Assembly: GCA_900546065.1 (NCBI GenBank)
Contig: URBK01000009.1
Coordinates: forward strand, 34,942-98,941
Reading direction: 5' to 3'
Source of the DNA: an uncultured Alistipes sp.
Lineage (GTDB): Bacteria > Bacteroidota > Bacteroidia > Bacteroidales > Rikenellaceae
DNA length: 64,000 nucleotides
The notes under the pieces are model-generated. The model had not been told where the DNA came from and made no database searches. It saw nothing but the letters and a program-made list of their open reading frames with translations. Positions 10,310 through 19,036 of the stretch are shown here, piece after piece. The first letter of the stretch is position 1. Each line of letters starts with the position of its first letter. Position numbers and translations under genes: made by a program.

Positions 10310-11641
10310 ATGAAACATCTTTTCCGCACAATAGCATTCGCAGCACTCCTGCTCGCCGTCGGCTGCAACGGCAGGCAGTCCGGGAAACAGGCCGACGAAC
10401 AGGTCGAGGCCGAAGCTCCCGCACACGACATACGGTTCGGCATCATCGCCGACAACTACCGCACCGAAGAGGGTGAAGTGGCAAACGGCGAGACCCTCGG
10501 CAAGATCCTCGCCCGTTACGGCGTCTCGGCCGCCACGGTCGACAAACTCGACAAGGCCTCGAAGGATATATTCCCACTGCGGCAGATACGCGCCGGACGC
10601 CCCTATACGGCATTCCTTGCGACCGACTCGCTCAATGCCGGACGTCTGGATTATCTCGTCTACGAAAAAAACCTTACGGATTACGTCGTCTTCGGGTTCC
10701 CGAACGACACGGTAACCATAACCACCGGTCAGAAGGATGTCACCATACGCCGCCAGAAACGTTCGTCGGTGATCGAATCGTCACTCTGGGGCGCCATCAT
10801 GCGCGACAGCCTGCCATACGCGCTGGCCGCCGACCTCGAGGACATATACCAATGGACGGTCGACTTCTTCGGCATACAGGAGGGCGACTCCTTCACCGTC
10901 ATCTATGACGAGAAGATGGTAGACACCACCTTCGTCGGTATAGGCCGCATCTGGGGCGCCAAGTTCAACAACGGAGGCAAGGAGATATACGCCATACCCT
11001 TCAAGCAGAACGGCAAGATACAATATTGGGAGTATAACGGAGCCTCGCTGCGCAAGCAGCTGCTCAAGGCGCCGCTCAAGTTCACACGCATAAGTTCGCG
11101 CTTCTCGCGTGCACGTCTGCACCCCATATACCGGGTTTACCGTCCCCATCTGGGCGTCGACTATGCCGCCCCGAAGGGTACGCCCGTACATGCCGTTGCC
11201 GACGGTGTTGTCATCTTCAAGGGCTGGGGCGGAGGCGGAGGCAACACGCTCAAGATAAAGCATGCGGGCAATCTCGTCACGGGATACCTCCATCTGAGCG
11301 GCTACGCAAAGGGTATAGCCAACGGCACACGCGTCACACAGGGCCAGCTGATAGGATATGTCGGCAGCACGGGCGCCTCGACGGGTCCCCACCTCGACTA
11401 CCGCATCTGGAAGAACGGCACCCCGATCGACCCGCTCAAGGTGCCGCAGGAGCCCGCAGAACCCATATCGAAGGATAACATGGCGGCATTCGAGCAGATA
11501 CGCGACCGCATCGTTGCCGAACTCAACGGCACGGCTACGCCCGACATGATCGTCACGCAGCTCGACTCCCTGCCTGCGGCCGATTCGCTTGCGGCAACGG
11601 CCGACATCAAAGAAACCGCCGAGACAAAGGAAGATAAGTAA
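10310..11641 (+). CDS. M23 family metallopeptidase lipoprotein (LytM-like)
   Basis: 443 residues from ATG 10310. The lipoprotein signal MKHLFRTIAFAALLLAVGC places it in the envelope. Residues ~40-230 hold a LysM/OapA-like N-terminal part (NGETLGKILARYGVS...). The LytM domain follows: HLGVD gives metal ligands His280 and Asp284, and YLHLSGY gives the middle His. The usual HLH is HLD (His361, Asp363), so the second His, a zinc ligand in LytM, is Asp. I recall similar HLD forms in other Bacteroidetes M23 proteins. Role: cell-wall cleavage or a regulator of it. The in-frame start at 10037 is rejected because it precedes the signal peptide. Confidence 0.85.
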   Translation: MKHLFRTIAFAALLLAVGCNGRQSGKQADEQVEAEAPAHDIRFGIIADNYRTEEGEVANGETLGKILARYGVSAATVDKLDKASKDIFPLRQIRAGRPYTAFLATDSLNAGRLDYLVYEKNLTDYVVFGFPNDTVTITTGQKDVTIRRQKRSSVIESSLWGAIMRDSLPYALAADLEDIYQWTVDFFGIQEGDSFTVIYDEKMVDTTFVGIGRIWGAKFNNGGKEIYAIPFKQNGKIQYWEYNGASLRKQLLKAPLKFTRISSRFSRARLHPIYRVYRPHLGVDYAAPKGTPVHAVADGVVIFKGWGGGGGNTLKIKHAGNLVTGYLHLSGYAKGIANGTRVTQGQLIGYVGSTGASTGPHLDYRIWKNGTPIDPLKVPQEPAEPISKDNMAAFEQIRDRIVAELNGTATPDMIVTQLDSLPAADSLAATADIKETAETKEDK

Positions 11642-11673
11642 GCAGCCGGTATTGGAAACAGATTCGGAGAACG

Positions 11674-12093
11674 ATGGAGATAGACAGCAGGATCGAAAAG
11701 TTCATACGCCGCCACCATGTACTGACGATAGCGGCAGCCACACCCGACGGTGAACCATACTGTTGCAACATCTTCTATGCCTATGACGGCGCGGGGGGCT
11801 TTGTCTTCACATCCGACATGCACACCCGCCATGCCGACATGATGGTCCGCAACGGACGTGTCGCCGCATCGGTTGTGCTCGAGACGCGGATCGTGGGCAA
11901 GGTACAGGGTTTGCAGATAACGGGCCGCGTCGTCCGTACGGATGACGATGCGGCAAAACGCATATACCTGAAACGGTTTCCGTATGCCGTCGTGGCTCCG
12001 CTCGAGCTGTGGCATCTGGAGGCCGACATGTTGAAATATACGGACAACACATTGGGATTCGGTAAGAAACTAATATGGCAGAGGGAGCGATAG
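11674..12093 (+). CDS. Pyridoxamine 5'-phosphate oxidase-like flavin-binding split-barrel protein (YhbP-like)
   Basis: 139 residues. The pattern HVLTIAAATPDGEPYCCNIFYAYD...FVFTSDMHTRHADMM...VAASV...VQGLQITGRV is that of the PPOX-type FMN-binding split barrel. Short family members of this kind are usually uncharacterised flavin proteins, not the vitamin B6 enzyme. The 3' end overlaps ispD by 19 bases, so the two are translationally coupled. Confidence 0.75.
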   Translation: MEIDSRIEKFIRRHHVLTIAAATPDGEPYCCNIFYAYDGAGGFVFTSDMHTRHADMMVRNGRVAASVVLETRIVGKVQGLQITGRVVRTDDDAAKRIYLKRFPYAVVAPLELWHLEADMLKYTDNTLGFGKKLIWQRER

Positions 12094-12764
12094 GAGTCAT
12101 AATCGTGGCCGGAGGCTCGGGCCGCAGAATGGGGAGCGCGCTGCCCAAGCAGTTTCTGATGCTGCACAACCGCCCCGTGCTGGCACACACCATAGACCGC
12201 ATGCACGAGGCTCTGCCCGCGGCACGCATCGTCGTGGTGCTGCCCGAGGAGCACATACCGCTGTGGCGCAACCTCGCGGCACGTTTCGACATCGCACGTC
12301 ACGAAGTGACGGCCGGAGGCAGCGAACGATTCCATTCTGTCGCCAACGGTCTGGCCGCTCTGGGTGACGGCGTGAGGCTCATAGCCGTACATGACGGCGT
12401 GCGCCCGCTGGCATCCAAGAAACTCATACTCCGCGCCCTGCTCGAGGCCGAGAAGAGCGGCGCCGCCATTCCCGTCGTCGCACCCGCCGACTCCTACCGT
12501 ATAATCGACGGCGAGACGTCGCACCCGATCGACCGCTCGCGTCTGCGCATAGTGCAGACACCGCAGGTATTCGATGCCGCGCTGCTGCGCGAAGCCTACC
12601 GGCAGCCATTCTCCGCCGCCTTCACCGACGACGCCTCGGTCGTGGAGGCCGCAGGACACGCCGTTACCCTCTGCGAGGGCGAACGCGAGAATATAAAGAT
12701 AACGACACCTTCGGATCTCGACATGGCCGAAGCCATACTAAATGCACGCGACGATGAAGCGTAG
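12075..12764 (+). CDS. ispD: 2-C-methyl-D-erythritol 4-phosphate cytidylyltransferase
   Basis: 229 residues. IspD transfers CMP to MEP in the non-mevalonate isoprenoid pathway. The N-terminal nucleotide loop IIVAGGSGRRMGSALPKQF is complete, with the expected Arg and Lys residues. VHDGVRPLAS, the PVVAPADSYR region, RSRLRIVQTPQVF and FTDDASVVEAAG are canonical IspD blocks, as is the closing NIKITTPSDL. It overlaps both neighbours in the same direction. Confidence 0.95.
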   Translation: MAEGAIGVIIVAGGSGRRMGSALPKQFLMLHNRPVLAHTIDRMHEALPAARIVVVLPEEHIPLWRNLAARFDIARHEVTAGGSERFHSVANGLAALGDGVRLIAVHDGVRPLASKKLILRALLEAEKSGAAIPVVAPADSYRIIDGETSHPIDRSRLRIVQTPQVFDAALLREAYRQPFSAAFTDDASVVEAAGHAVTLCEGERENIKITTPSDLDMAEAILNARDDEA

Positions 12765-13320
12765 TTTCGAATACAAGACCGACCGCCGCACGGTTATACG
12801 TACCGTGTTGCTGTGCGTGCTCTTTGTCGTGATAGCCGTAGCCCTCGTCTTCCTCTACAAGGGAGGATATCTCTCGGCATGGTTCACGTCGGTCATAATA
12901 GCCCTCGTGGCCCTGATGACCCTCTCGATACCGCGCCGCATAGTGCTTCTGGACCATACGCTCGAGATACAGTGCATATTGGACATAACCGAGATAAACA
13001 TCCGCGAGATAGCCTCCGTAAGGCGTGTCGACCGTCGCCGCATGCGCTGGATCGTACCGCTGCTGGGCGGCATAGGATTCTTCGGATACTATGGCAAATA
13101 TTTCGACCTCAAGGAGTTCGATACGGTCAACATGTATGCCTCGGAGTGGAACAACTTTGTCGAGATAACCGACATATACGACTCGCGCACCTATGTCTCG
13201 TGCCGCGAGGCCGACGAACTCATCGCCGCCATAGCTCAGGCCAAGGCCGAGGACAAGGGCCGCATCATCCACGATCCCGATGATGATGAAGACGGGGAAA
13301 ATGATGATACGGACAAATGA
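12754..13320 (+). CDS. Small membrane protein, possible bacterial PH-domain protein
   Basis: 188 residues from ATG 12754; an ATG at 12742 would add four residues. Two hydrophobic helices (TVLLCVLFVVIAVALVFLY and FTSVIIALVALMTLS) are followed by a soluble part with alternating beta-like segments (RRIVLLDHTLEIQCILDITEINIREIASVRRV, NFVEITDIYDSRTYVSC) and an acidic tail rich in Asp. Membrane helices followed by this strand pattern suggest the bPH group, but I cannot be certain. It overlaps the ispD end, so the unit PPOX-ispD-this gene is likely one operon. Confidence 0.6.
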   Translation: MKRSFEYKTDRRTVIRTVLLCVLFVVIAVALVFLYKGGYLSAWFTSVIIALVALMTLSIPRRIVLLDHTLEIQCILDITEINIREIASVRRVDRRRMRWIVPLLGGIGFFGYYGKYFDLKEFDTVNMYASEWNNFVEITDIYDSRTYVSCREADELIAAIAQAKAEDKGRIIHDPDDDEDGENDDTDK

Positions 13321-13345
13321 TTCCATCAACCGCCGCCGTAAAGCC

Positions 13346-13458
13346 GAAGAGAGGATGAACGACGGGAGATGAGAGATTCGGGGTGAAGGAATGAGAGGAG
13401 AGGTGAGGTGAGAGGAGCGGGAAGAATAATGAGGTGAGAGGATTAAGTGGCGAGAGAC
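13346..13458. repeat. Purine-rich low-complexity tract
   Basis: About 110 bases of the plus strand are nearly all G and A with scattered T, built from degenerate GAGGTGAG/GAGAGGAG units. It lies between the PH-like gene and the LytTR gene and has no open reading frame of note. It could be a slipped-repeat relic or a structural spacer. Confidence 0.6.
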
Positions 13459-13524
13459 AACAGACAATAGAGGGGCGCACACCATAAAGCCACGTAAAAT
13501 ACAAACAACGAAAAGCACGCTTCC

Positions 13525-14391
13525 ATGCCGGGGATATTGACACAACCGCTGCCGCATTTTCTCTACAGGAGATCGGGCCAGACGACATTCATAGTCTTCG
13601 TGGCCATCTTTTCGTTGATATTCATAAATGCATACAAGCCCTTCAACTCCTTCGAGTGGATACCCTACATACGCTACCGCGGCAGCAACGCCGCCTACCT
13701 GCTCATATCGACGGGGCTTGTCGCGGCAGGGTTGCTCATACTCGTTCTCAGCCGCATAATCATGACCATCTACACACGCCGGCGGGAGATGGTCTACGGG
13801 GTATTCATACTGTGGGTTGGCGTCGAGACCATCGTCATGGCCTCGGTATATACACTCTATGCCGTGCTTTCGAACGACGTGACCTCCGACTTCCTGCAAC
13901 TGTGGAAGAACACGCTCGTAAACACCGTACTCGTACTATTCATACCATACGTCATATTCATCATCTACGTTTCGTGGCGTGAGAAGGACCGCCAGCTGCG
14001 ACAGATGGCCGAGCAGCTCGAAAACAGCGACTCCCCCGCCGCCTCGGGCCTGATACCGCTATACAACGACAAGGGTGAATTGCAGCTGTCTCTCAAGAAG
14101 GAGAACCTCATACTGCTCGAATCGGCCGACAACTATGTATGCGTATGGTACATGAATAACGATACGGTCAAGAAGATCATGATACGCAACACGATGAAGT
14201 GCATGGCGCGCGATCTGGACGGTTCGAGCATAGTCCGCTGCCACCGCTCCTACATGGTCAACCTCGACCACGTAAAGGTCATGCGCCGCCAGAATACGGG
14301 CATAACGATCGAACTCGGCATAGTCGGCATTCCCGACATACCCATCTCGAAAACATATTGCGACAGCGTCACACGCTGGCTTATGCGATAG
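13525..14391 (+). CDS. Membrane-anchored LytTR-family transcriptional regulator
   Basis: 288 residues. Four membrane helices lie around residues 22-40, 55-78, 92-112 and 125-150, followed by a linker and a C-terminal LytTR DNA-binding domain (~175-285: LLESADNYVCVWY, VRCHRSYMVNLDHV, IPISKTYCDSV). Bacteroidales have many such membrane-LytTR proteins with no separate histidine kinase next to them; the signal and targets are unknown. It stands alone, and its 3' end overlaps the converging Nudix gene by 11 bases. Confidence 0.82.
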   Translation: MPGILTQPLPHFLYRRSGQTTFIVFVAIFSLIFINAYKPFNSFEWIPYIRYRGSNAAYLLISTGLVAAGLLILVLSRIIMTIYTRRREMVYGVFILWVGVETIVMASVYTLYAVLSNDVTSDFLQLWKNTLVNTVLVLFIPYVIFIIYVSWREKDRQLRQMAEQLENSDSPAASGLIPLYNDKGELQLSLKKENLILLESADNYVCVWYMNNDTVKKIMIRNTMKCMARDLDGSSIVRCHRSYMVNLDHVKVMRRQNTGITIELGIVGIPDIPISKTYCDSVTRWLMR

Positions 14392-14935
14392 GCTCAACGG
14401 CCGCCACCACCATCGACAGCTCCTCGGCATTGATACACGTAGGGATAGAGCCGTTATGTACGGCCTTGATGCACTCCACAAGCGGCATCCATCGCACGCC
14501 GTCGATCTCCGAGCGCTGGAAACGGATGTCACACTCCTCGACATCGCGCCAGAGCAGGAATATGCGGCTCACCTGATTGTCCACGAACAGTCTGCCGTCG
14601 AAATATTCGCGGCGGCGAATACGCCGCACGCCGCACGGCACAAGCTCCTCGGCCGAGGCCTCGATACCCAGCTCCTCGCGCAGTTCACGCAGTGCCGACG
14701 ATACAAATCCCTCACCCGCAGGTATATGCCCCGCACTCGAAACATCGTACCGCTCGGGGTATGAAGCCTTTGCGGCAGCGCGCAGCTGCAGCAACACCTC
14801 TACCTCACCGCCGCGACGCCGCAAGACCCATACGTGCGAAGTGCGGTGCAGCGTGCCGCGCGCATGTGCCTCGGCACGTTCGACACGCTCGCCCACTGGC
14901 TCGCCCGTCTCGTCGACCACATCCAGATATTCCAT
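14381..14935 (-). CDS. Nudix hydrolase (IDI-like branch)
   Basis: 184 residues. A perfect Nudix box GHIPAGEGFVSSALRELREELGI (Gx5Ex7REUxEExGU) is present. The N-terminus MEYLDVVDETGEPVGERVERAEAH...GTLHRTSHVWVL resembles the isopentenyl-diphosphate isomerase-like Nudix branch (YfcD type). It hydrolyses some nucleoside diphosphate derivative; the substrate cannot be read. It is the last gene of the minus-strand unit from the DUF2148 gene through luxS. Confidence 0.85.
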   Translation of the reverse strand: MEYLDVVDETGEPVGERVERAEAHARGTLHRTSHVWVLRRRGGEVEVLLQLRAAAKASYPERYDVSSAGHIPAGEGFVSSALRELREELGIEASAEELVPCGVRRIRRREYFDGRLFVDNQVSRIFLLWRDVEECDIRFQRSEIDGVRWMPLVECIKAVHNGSIPTCINAEELSMVVAAVEPIA

Positions 14936-14972
14936 AACGATATGTAATGATGAATGTTTTGGCTCCGCCGAC

Positions 14973-15758
14973 CTAACCCAACGCCACGTCGAGTATCATC
15001 ATCAGCGCAAAACCCATAGCCACGCCCACCGTGGCTATGTTCGAGTGGTGGCCGCTCTGCGATTCGGGGATCAGCTCCTCCACCACAACGTATATCATGG
15101 CGCCCGCGGCAAAGCCCAGCAAATACGGCAGTACGGGCAGCAGAAGGTCTATGAGCAATATGGTCACGATACCGGCCAGAGGCTCCACGACACCCGACCC
15201 AACGCCGTAGGCAAATGCTTTCCAGCGGCTGCGGACACTCATCTTCAGCGGCATCGAGACAATAGCCCCCTCGGGAAAGTTCTGTATGGCGATACCTATT
15301 GACAAGGCCATCGCACCTGCCATCGAGATACCGGCATTCTCGGCCATGGCACCCGCAAGCACAACGCCTACGGCCATGCCTTCGGGTATGTTGTGCAGCG
15401 TTACGGCCAATACGAGCATCGTCGACTTGCGCAGGTCTGTCTTTACACCCTCCGGTTCGTCGGAGTCTATATGCTGGTGCGGCACCAGCGTATCGAACAA
15501 CAGCAGCGAGAACATGCCGGCAAGGAAACCGACCGTGGCGGGCAGCCATCCCGTACCACCCTGCTCGACCGTCATGTCGATCGAGGGTATGAGCAGCGAC
15601 CACACCGACGCGGCCATCATCACGCCCGAGGCGAATCCCAACAGCAGCTTGCGCACACGCGCCGACATGTCACGGCGCAGCAGGAAGACCATAGCCGCTC
15701 CGAGCGAGGTGCCCGCAAAGGGGATCAGAAGTCCGTATGCCACAGCGCCGTCTATCAT
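14973..15758 (-). CDS. ZIP family divalent metal transporter
   Basis: 261 residues, about eight membrane helices, inner membrane. The paired ZIP signatures HNIPEGMAVGVV and QNFPEGAIVSMPL supply the His and Glu metal ligands in helices 4 and 5. A short charged loop with HQHIDSDEPEG sits between helices 3 and 4, the usual metal-binding loop. Likely moves zinc or a similar metal. It lies 23 bases after the nucleosidase on the same strand. Confidence 0.88.
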   Translation of the reverse strand: MIDGAVAYGLLIPFAGTSLGAAMVFLLRRDMSARVRKLLLGFASGVMMAASVWSLLIPSIDMTVEQGGTGWLPATVGFLAGMFSLLLFDTLVPHQHIDSDEPEGVKTDLRKSTMLVLAVTLHNIPEGMAVGVVLAGAMAENAGISMAGAMALSIGIAIQNFPEGAIVSMPLKMSVRSRWKAFAYGVGSGVVEPLAGIVTILLIDLLLPVLPYLLGFAAGAMIYVVVEELIPESQSGHHSNIATVGVAMGFALMMILDVALG

Positions 15759-15781
15759 GCCATTCAGTATATCGGATGAAA

Positions 15782-16372
15782 TTATTCGAGGTTTTCGATA
15801 TAGTCGAGAATCGTGCCGAAGTCGGAATGCGAATCGACAAACTCGTCATACGAATGTTCCGTATCGCACTCCTCGGGTATATCCGACACCATCTTGACAA
15901 CAACGACCGGAATATCGGTCAGCGTAGCCGCCGCCTGACATATTGCCGCCGTCTCCATATCGAACAGTCCGGCATCCATCCCGAGGCGCTGCTTCACCTC
16001 GGCTGCAATAGCGGCATCGACAAAGGCGTCGCCCGTCCATACCTCGACCTTGTCGCGTCCCAGAAGACGGTACGTCTCGGCCAATTCGGGTACGAACGCC
16101 GCAGGCACACGGCAGTCGTGGTAGCGTGCCGCACAAGGGGCAACCAGACGCCCGCGCTGCTGGCCCGCCGTCGCGGCCGCATAGCCTATGACGACGATAC
16201 GGTCATACCGCATGCCGCCACGCAACAGCGCCGCAGCGGTGTTGGCGGCGGCGAGGGCCTTGCCCACACCGCACTTGCACACCTCGTAACGGTTCTTATG
16301 CCCGCCTCGCGCTATGGCCGCCGTGATGTTGGCATACTCGCGGTCCGTGGGCGCCATAACCAGATACTCCAT
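15782..16372 (-). CDS. mtnN: 5'-methylthioadenosine/S-adenosylhomocysteine nucleosidase
   Basis: 196 residues from ATG 16372, whose A is shared with the TAA of luxS (TAATG), so this start is preferred over the ATG two codons upstream. It splits SAH (and MTA) to release adenine, giving S-ribosylhomocysteine for LuxS. Matching blocks are CGVGKALAAANTAAAL, WTGDAFVD, FDMETAAICQ (catalytic Glu context) and VVKMVSD. It is shorter than typical Pfs (~230 residues), with a reduced N-terminal strand region. Adjacent luxS supports the SAH role over futalosine hydrolase. Confidence 0.78.
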   Translation of the reverse strand: MEYLVMAPTDREYANITAAIARGGHKNRYEVCKCGVGKALAAANTAAALLRGGMRYDRIVVIGYAAATAGQQRGRLVAPCAARYHDCRVPAAFVPELAETYRLLGRDKVEVWTGDAFVDAAIAAEVKQRLGMDAGLFDMETAAICQAAATLTDIPVVVVKMVSDIPEECDTEHSYDEFVDSHSDFGTILDYIENLE

Positions 16373-16890
16373 TACCACTCGTAGTTATATATGGAACCTA
16401 TGCCCGCCTCTTCGGCCTGCTCGCGCGTATAGAGACAGCGCATGTATTGTGCCATCGCCTCGTTCGTCGAGGCCACGGCATAAAGGCCCGGATTGCCGCA
16501 CTGACGCTCGTTCAGGCCCACGATATCATCCTTCGACTTGATGGGGAAGACCTGCTTGTAGACACGGGCCAGAGCGGCACGTATCTGCTCGGCATCGACG
16601 TTGTTCATCGTCGAGAGATAGAATCCCGTCTTGCAGCCCATCGGGCAGAATGAAACCACGCTCGGCCCTATGACCGGATCCAGACGCAGATAGTAGGCCA
16701 TAAGGTGCTCTATGGTATGCACCTCGCCCGAACCCAGAGGCGCATGTGCCATCGGGGCGCGGAAACGCATGTCCCACGAATGTACGGCCAACGTGTCGTT
16801 GATCCTGTATACCGACCTCAGATAGAGGCCCTCCTTGAGTGTAAGGTGGTCGACGTCGAACGACGATACCACCGACTTCTTGCTCTCCAT
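16372..16890 (-). CDS. luxS: S-ribosylhomocysteine lyase
   Basis: 172 residues from ATG 16890 (MESKKSVVSSFDVDHL); a longer frame to 16929 lacks family resemblance. LuxS cleaves S-ribosylhomocysteine to homocysteine and DPD, the AI-2 precursor. The metal motif HTIEH, the catalytic Cys region CPMGCKTGFY and the Cys near ERQCGNPG are all present. It is coupled to the nucleosidase by a TAATG overlap; together they form the two-step SAH detoxification route. Confidence 0.95.
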   Translation of the reverse strand: MESKKSVVSSFDVDHLTLKEGLYLRSVYRINDTLAVHSWDMRFRAPMAHAPLGSGEVHTIEHLMAYYLRLDPVIGPSVVSFCPMGCKTGFYLSTMNNVDAEQIRAALARVYKQVFPIKSKDDIVGLNERQCGNPGLYAVASTNEAMAQYMRCLYTREQAEEAGIGSIYNYEW

Positions 16891-16929
16891 AATTTGATTA
16901 TTGTTTCTTATTGTTTCTAATCGTTCCAA

Positions 16930-17505
16930 CTATTTTTTCATCTCCGCATTCTCGGTGTTCTTCGCCGCCGGAGACTTGCGGTCGAAGAAGGGGTTCTTCG
17001 ACGAGACCGACATCGGGATGGCAAATACAATATCGGCATCGCCCAGCAGCCGCATGCGGCGTGCCGCCCAGCCTGCCGAGAACATCACACGCGTATCCAC
17101 ACGCATATCAGTCGCGGCGGCGCAGGCCGACCCTATCGCTATGCCTACATCCACACCGTTCATCATGCATGGTGCCTGTGCAGGCTTCGCCGTGCAGGTA
17201 GGATAACCGCAATAACCGCAATTCAACCCGCATACGGCGTGCGGGTCGCTTATGCCCACGACGATGACAGCCTGAGCCTGACGGATGTTGTCGGCATCGC
17301 GCAGCAGGAACTTCATCCCCGACTCGCCGCTCATCAAGACCATCGTCTCGGCCAGACGCTCGATGTCCTCCTCCGTAACAACGGCCACCTCAACCATATC
17401 ACGTCCCTTGGCCTTGGGCGCGGTGCGTGCCGCCGCCATGACGGCCTGAGCCGCAGCCCGTACCGTCTCGTTGCGAATATCTCGTTCGTTGATTACCATA
17501 ACCAA
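16930..17505 (-). CDS. DUF2148 ferredoxin-domain protein
   Basis: 191 residues. A cysteine-rich block CGLNCGYCGYPTC at about residues 92-104 probably binds an iron-sulfur cluster, and more Cys follow (AQAPCMMNG, IGSACAAA). ARTAPKAKGRD near the start and the overall layout match DUF2148. The function of the family is unknown. The start may be the ATG at 17499. First gene of the minus-strand run DUF2148-luxS-nucleosidase-ZIP-Nudix; gaps are 39 bases or less. Confidence 0.8.
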   Translation of the reverse strand: MVMVINERDIRNETVRAAAQAVMAAARTAPKAKGRDMVEVAVVTEEDIERLAETMVLMSGESGMKFLLRDADNIRQAQAVIVVGISDPHAVCGLNCGYCGYPTCTAKPAQAPCMMNGVDVGIAIGSACAAATDMRVDTRVMFSAGWAARRMRLLGDADIVFAIPMSVSSKNPFFDRKSPAAKNTENAEMKK

Positions 17506-17681
17506 TACTTTTTAACACGCGGTAAAAGTACAACTTTTTATGCAAATTATCAATCCGTACACGCTCCGCACACGCCCGATTGCCGGCAACCTCCCGCCCT
17601 CGACGCGACCGCGCCGGCAGAAAACCATGCCGACACGTCAATTATTATATTCTCAGCGCCGCATATGCCCAATCATTTGCG

Positions 17682-17699
17682 TATATTTGCGTATATTTG
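17682..17699 (+). promoter_or_regulatory. Two tandem -7 boxes upstream of the PfkB kinase
   Basis: The 10-base unit GTATATTTGC is repeated exactly twice (17681-17690, 17691-17700), giving two TATATTTG boxes ten bases apart, about one helical turn. A transcript from the second box would start near 17706, about 37 bases before the ATG at 17743. Confidence 0.5.
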
Positions 17700-17742
17700 C
17701 CACAAGTAGGAACCGATCTCATCGGGGCAAGCCCTTATAACA

Positions 17743-18636
17743 ATGGAGAACAGACACATAATCGGAATAGGCGAAGCGTTGTGGGACATGCTCCCCGCCG
17801 GACGCCAGATAGGCGGTGCACCCGCCAACTTCGCATACCACATGTCGCAGTTCGGCTACGACGCCACGGCGGTGAGCGCCGTAGGGCTCGATGCTGCGGG
17901 CGATGATCTCGTGGCTCAGCTCGACAAGCGCGGCCTCAACCACATGATGCAGCGCGTAGCGCACCCCACCGGCACGGTCGAGGTGACGCTCGACAATGCT
18001 GGAGTGCCACAATACGACATACGCCGCAACGTGGCGTGGGACTTCATACCCCTCACGCAGGAGCTTATGAGGATGGCCGCGCAGTGCCGCTGTGTATGTT
18101 TCGGCTCGCTGGCGCAGCGCAGCGAGGTATCGCGCACAACCATAACGACACTTCTGGATGCCATGCCCGCCGAAGCCCTCAAGGTATTCGACATAAACCT
18201 GCGCCAGAACTACTATGACCGCGCCGTCATCGAGGCGTCGCTCCGCCGCTGCCGCATCCTCAAGATAAACGACGAGGAGACGCACGTCGTAAGCCGCATC
18301 TTTGCCCTTGGCATCGATGACGAGCAACAGATATGCCTCCACCTAAAACGTCTGTTCGATCTTCAGGCCGTCATACTCACCTGCGGCACCAACGGCAGCC
18401 ACGTCATACACGACGACGGCATATCGACCCTGCTCACACCCCGCGTGGAGGTCGCCGACACCGTAGGTGCGGGCGACTCCTTCACCGCAGGCTTCTGCGC
18501 CGCCATACTCGCAGGCTGCACATTGCGCCACGCCCACGAGGTCGCAGTCGCCACGTCGGCATACGTCTGTACGCAGCACGGGGCCATGCCTCGCCTGCCG
18601 CGCCAGATCACAGACATGATCAACGACAACCTGTAA
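17743..18636 (+). CDS. PfkB family carbohydrate kinase (fructokinase-like)
   Basis: 297 residues. The N-terminal motif GEALWDMLP...GGAPANFAYHMSQFG and the C-terminal catalytic motif DTVGAGDSFTAGF (Asp base) are complete. The GEALWD opening and size fit bacterial fructokinases, but the sugar cannot be proven. It stands alone between its own promoter region and a terminator. Confidence 0.85.
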   Translation: MENRHIIGIGEALWDMLPAGRQIGGAPANFAYHMSQFGYDATAVSAVGLDAAGDDLVAQLDKRGLNHMMQRVAHPTGTVEVTLDNAGVPQYDIRRNVAWDFIPLTQELMRMAAQCRCVCFGSLAQRSEVSRTTITTLLDAMPAEALKVFDINLRQNYYDRAVIEASLRRCRILKINDEETHVVSRIFALGIDDEQQICLHLKRLFDLQAVILTCGTNGSHVIHDDGISTLLTPRVEVADTVGAGDSFTAGFCAAILAGCTLRHAHEVAVATSAYVCTQHGAMPRLPRQITDMINDNL

Positions 18637-18660
18637 ACAATTGTTCCGCTCCTTATAATA

Positions 18661-18690
18661 AAGAGGTGCCTCCAGCCTGAGGCGCCTCTT
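18661..18690 (+). terminator. Intrinsic terminator of the PfkB gene
   Basis: Stem AAGAGGTGCCTC / GAGGCGCCTCTT (12 bp with one G-T pair), 6-base loop and a following T-run. Confidence 0.85.
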
Positions 18691-18937
18691 TTCGTTCTAC
18701 CGCCCCCCAACGGCCGGTCCGTCGCATAAAAATACACGATTGCAATATCACGGGTCATACCACACATCTTATCAAACCGAAAAATATTAAGCACACAAGA
18801 ATTTTCATATCGCCGCCTTAAAGTATGTAACGAATAAATATTTATACACGCATACAACGATCACACTAACAAGCAGAGCATTACGGCTCGCGAGGAAGGC
18901 TTTTTTGCAATTTATATGCAGAAAATTATGGATTATG

Positions 18938-18969
18938 TTTGTTATTAATAAATTTTACTATTATTTTTG
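18938..18969 (+). promoter_or_regulatory. Promoter of the ilv-leu operon
   Basis: TTTG (18938-18941), a 20-base spacer and TATTTTTG (18962-18969) fit the Bacteroidetes consensus exactly. The start site would be near 18975, giving a leader of about 230 bases before ilvD that contains the leader peptide and terminator. The stretch 18693-18937 shows nothing else that I recognise. Confidence 0.75.
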
Positions 18970-19036
18970 CAAAGAGAACAAAGGAGAGCCGAAGGGCTTG
19001 TGTCGCCAAGGCGATCCGACCAAACCGAAACTCAGA

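Noticed and set aside
17681..17700. CRISPR-like repeats
   Set aside because: Only two tandem 10-base copies without spacers; no CRISPR array was seen anywhere in the window.
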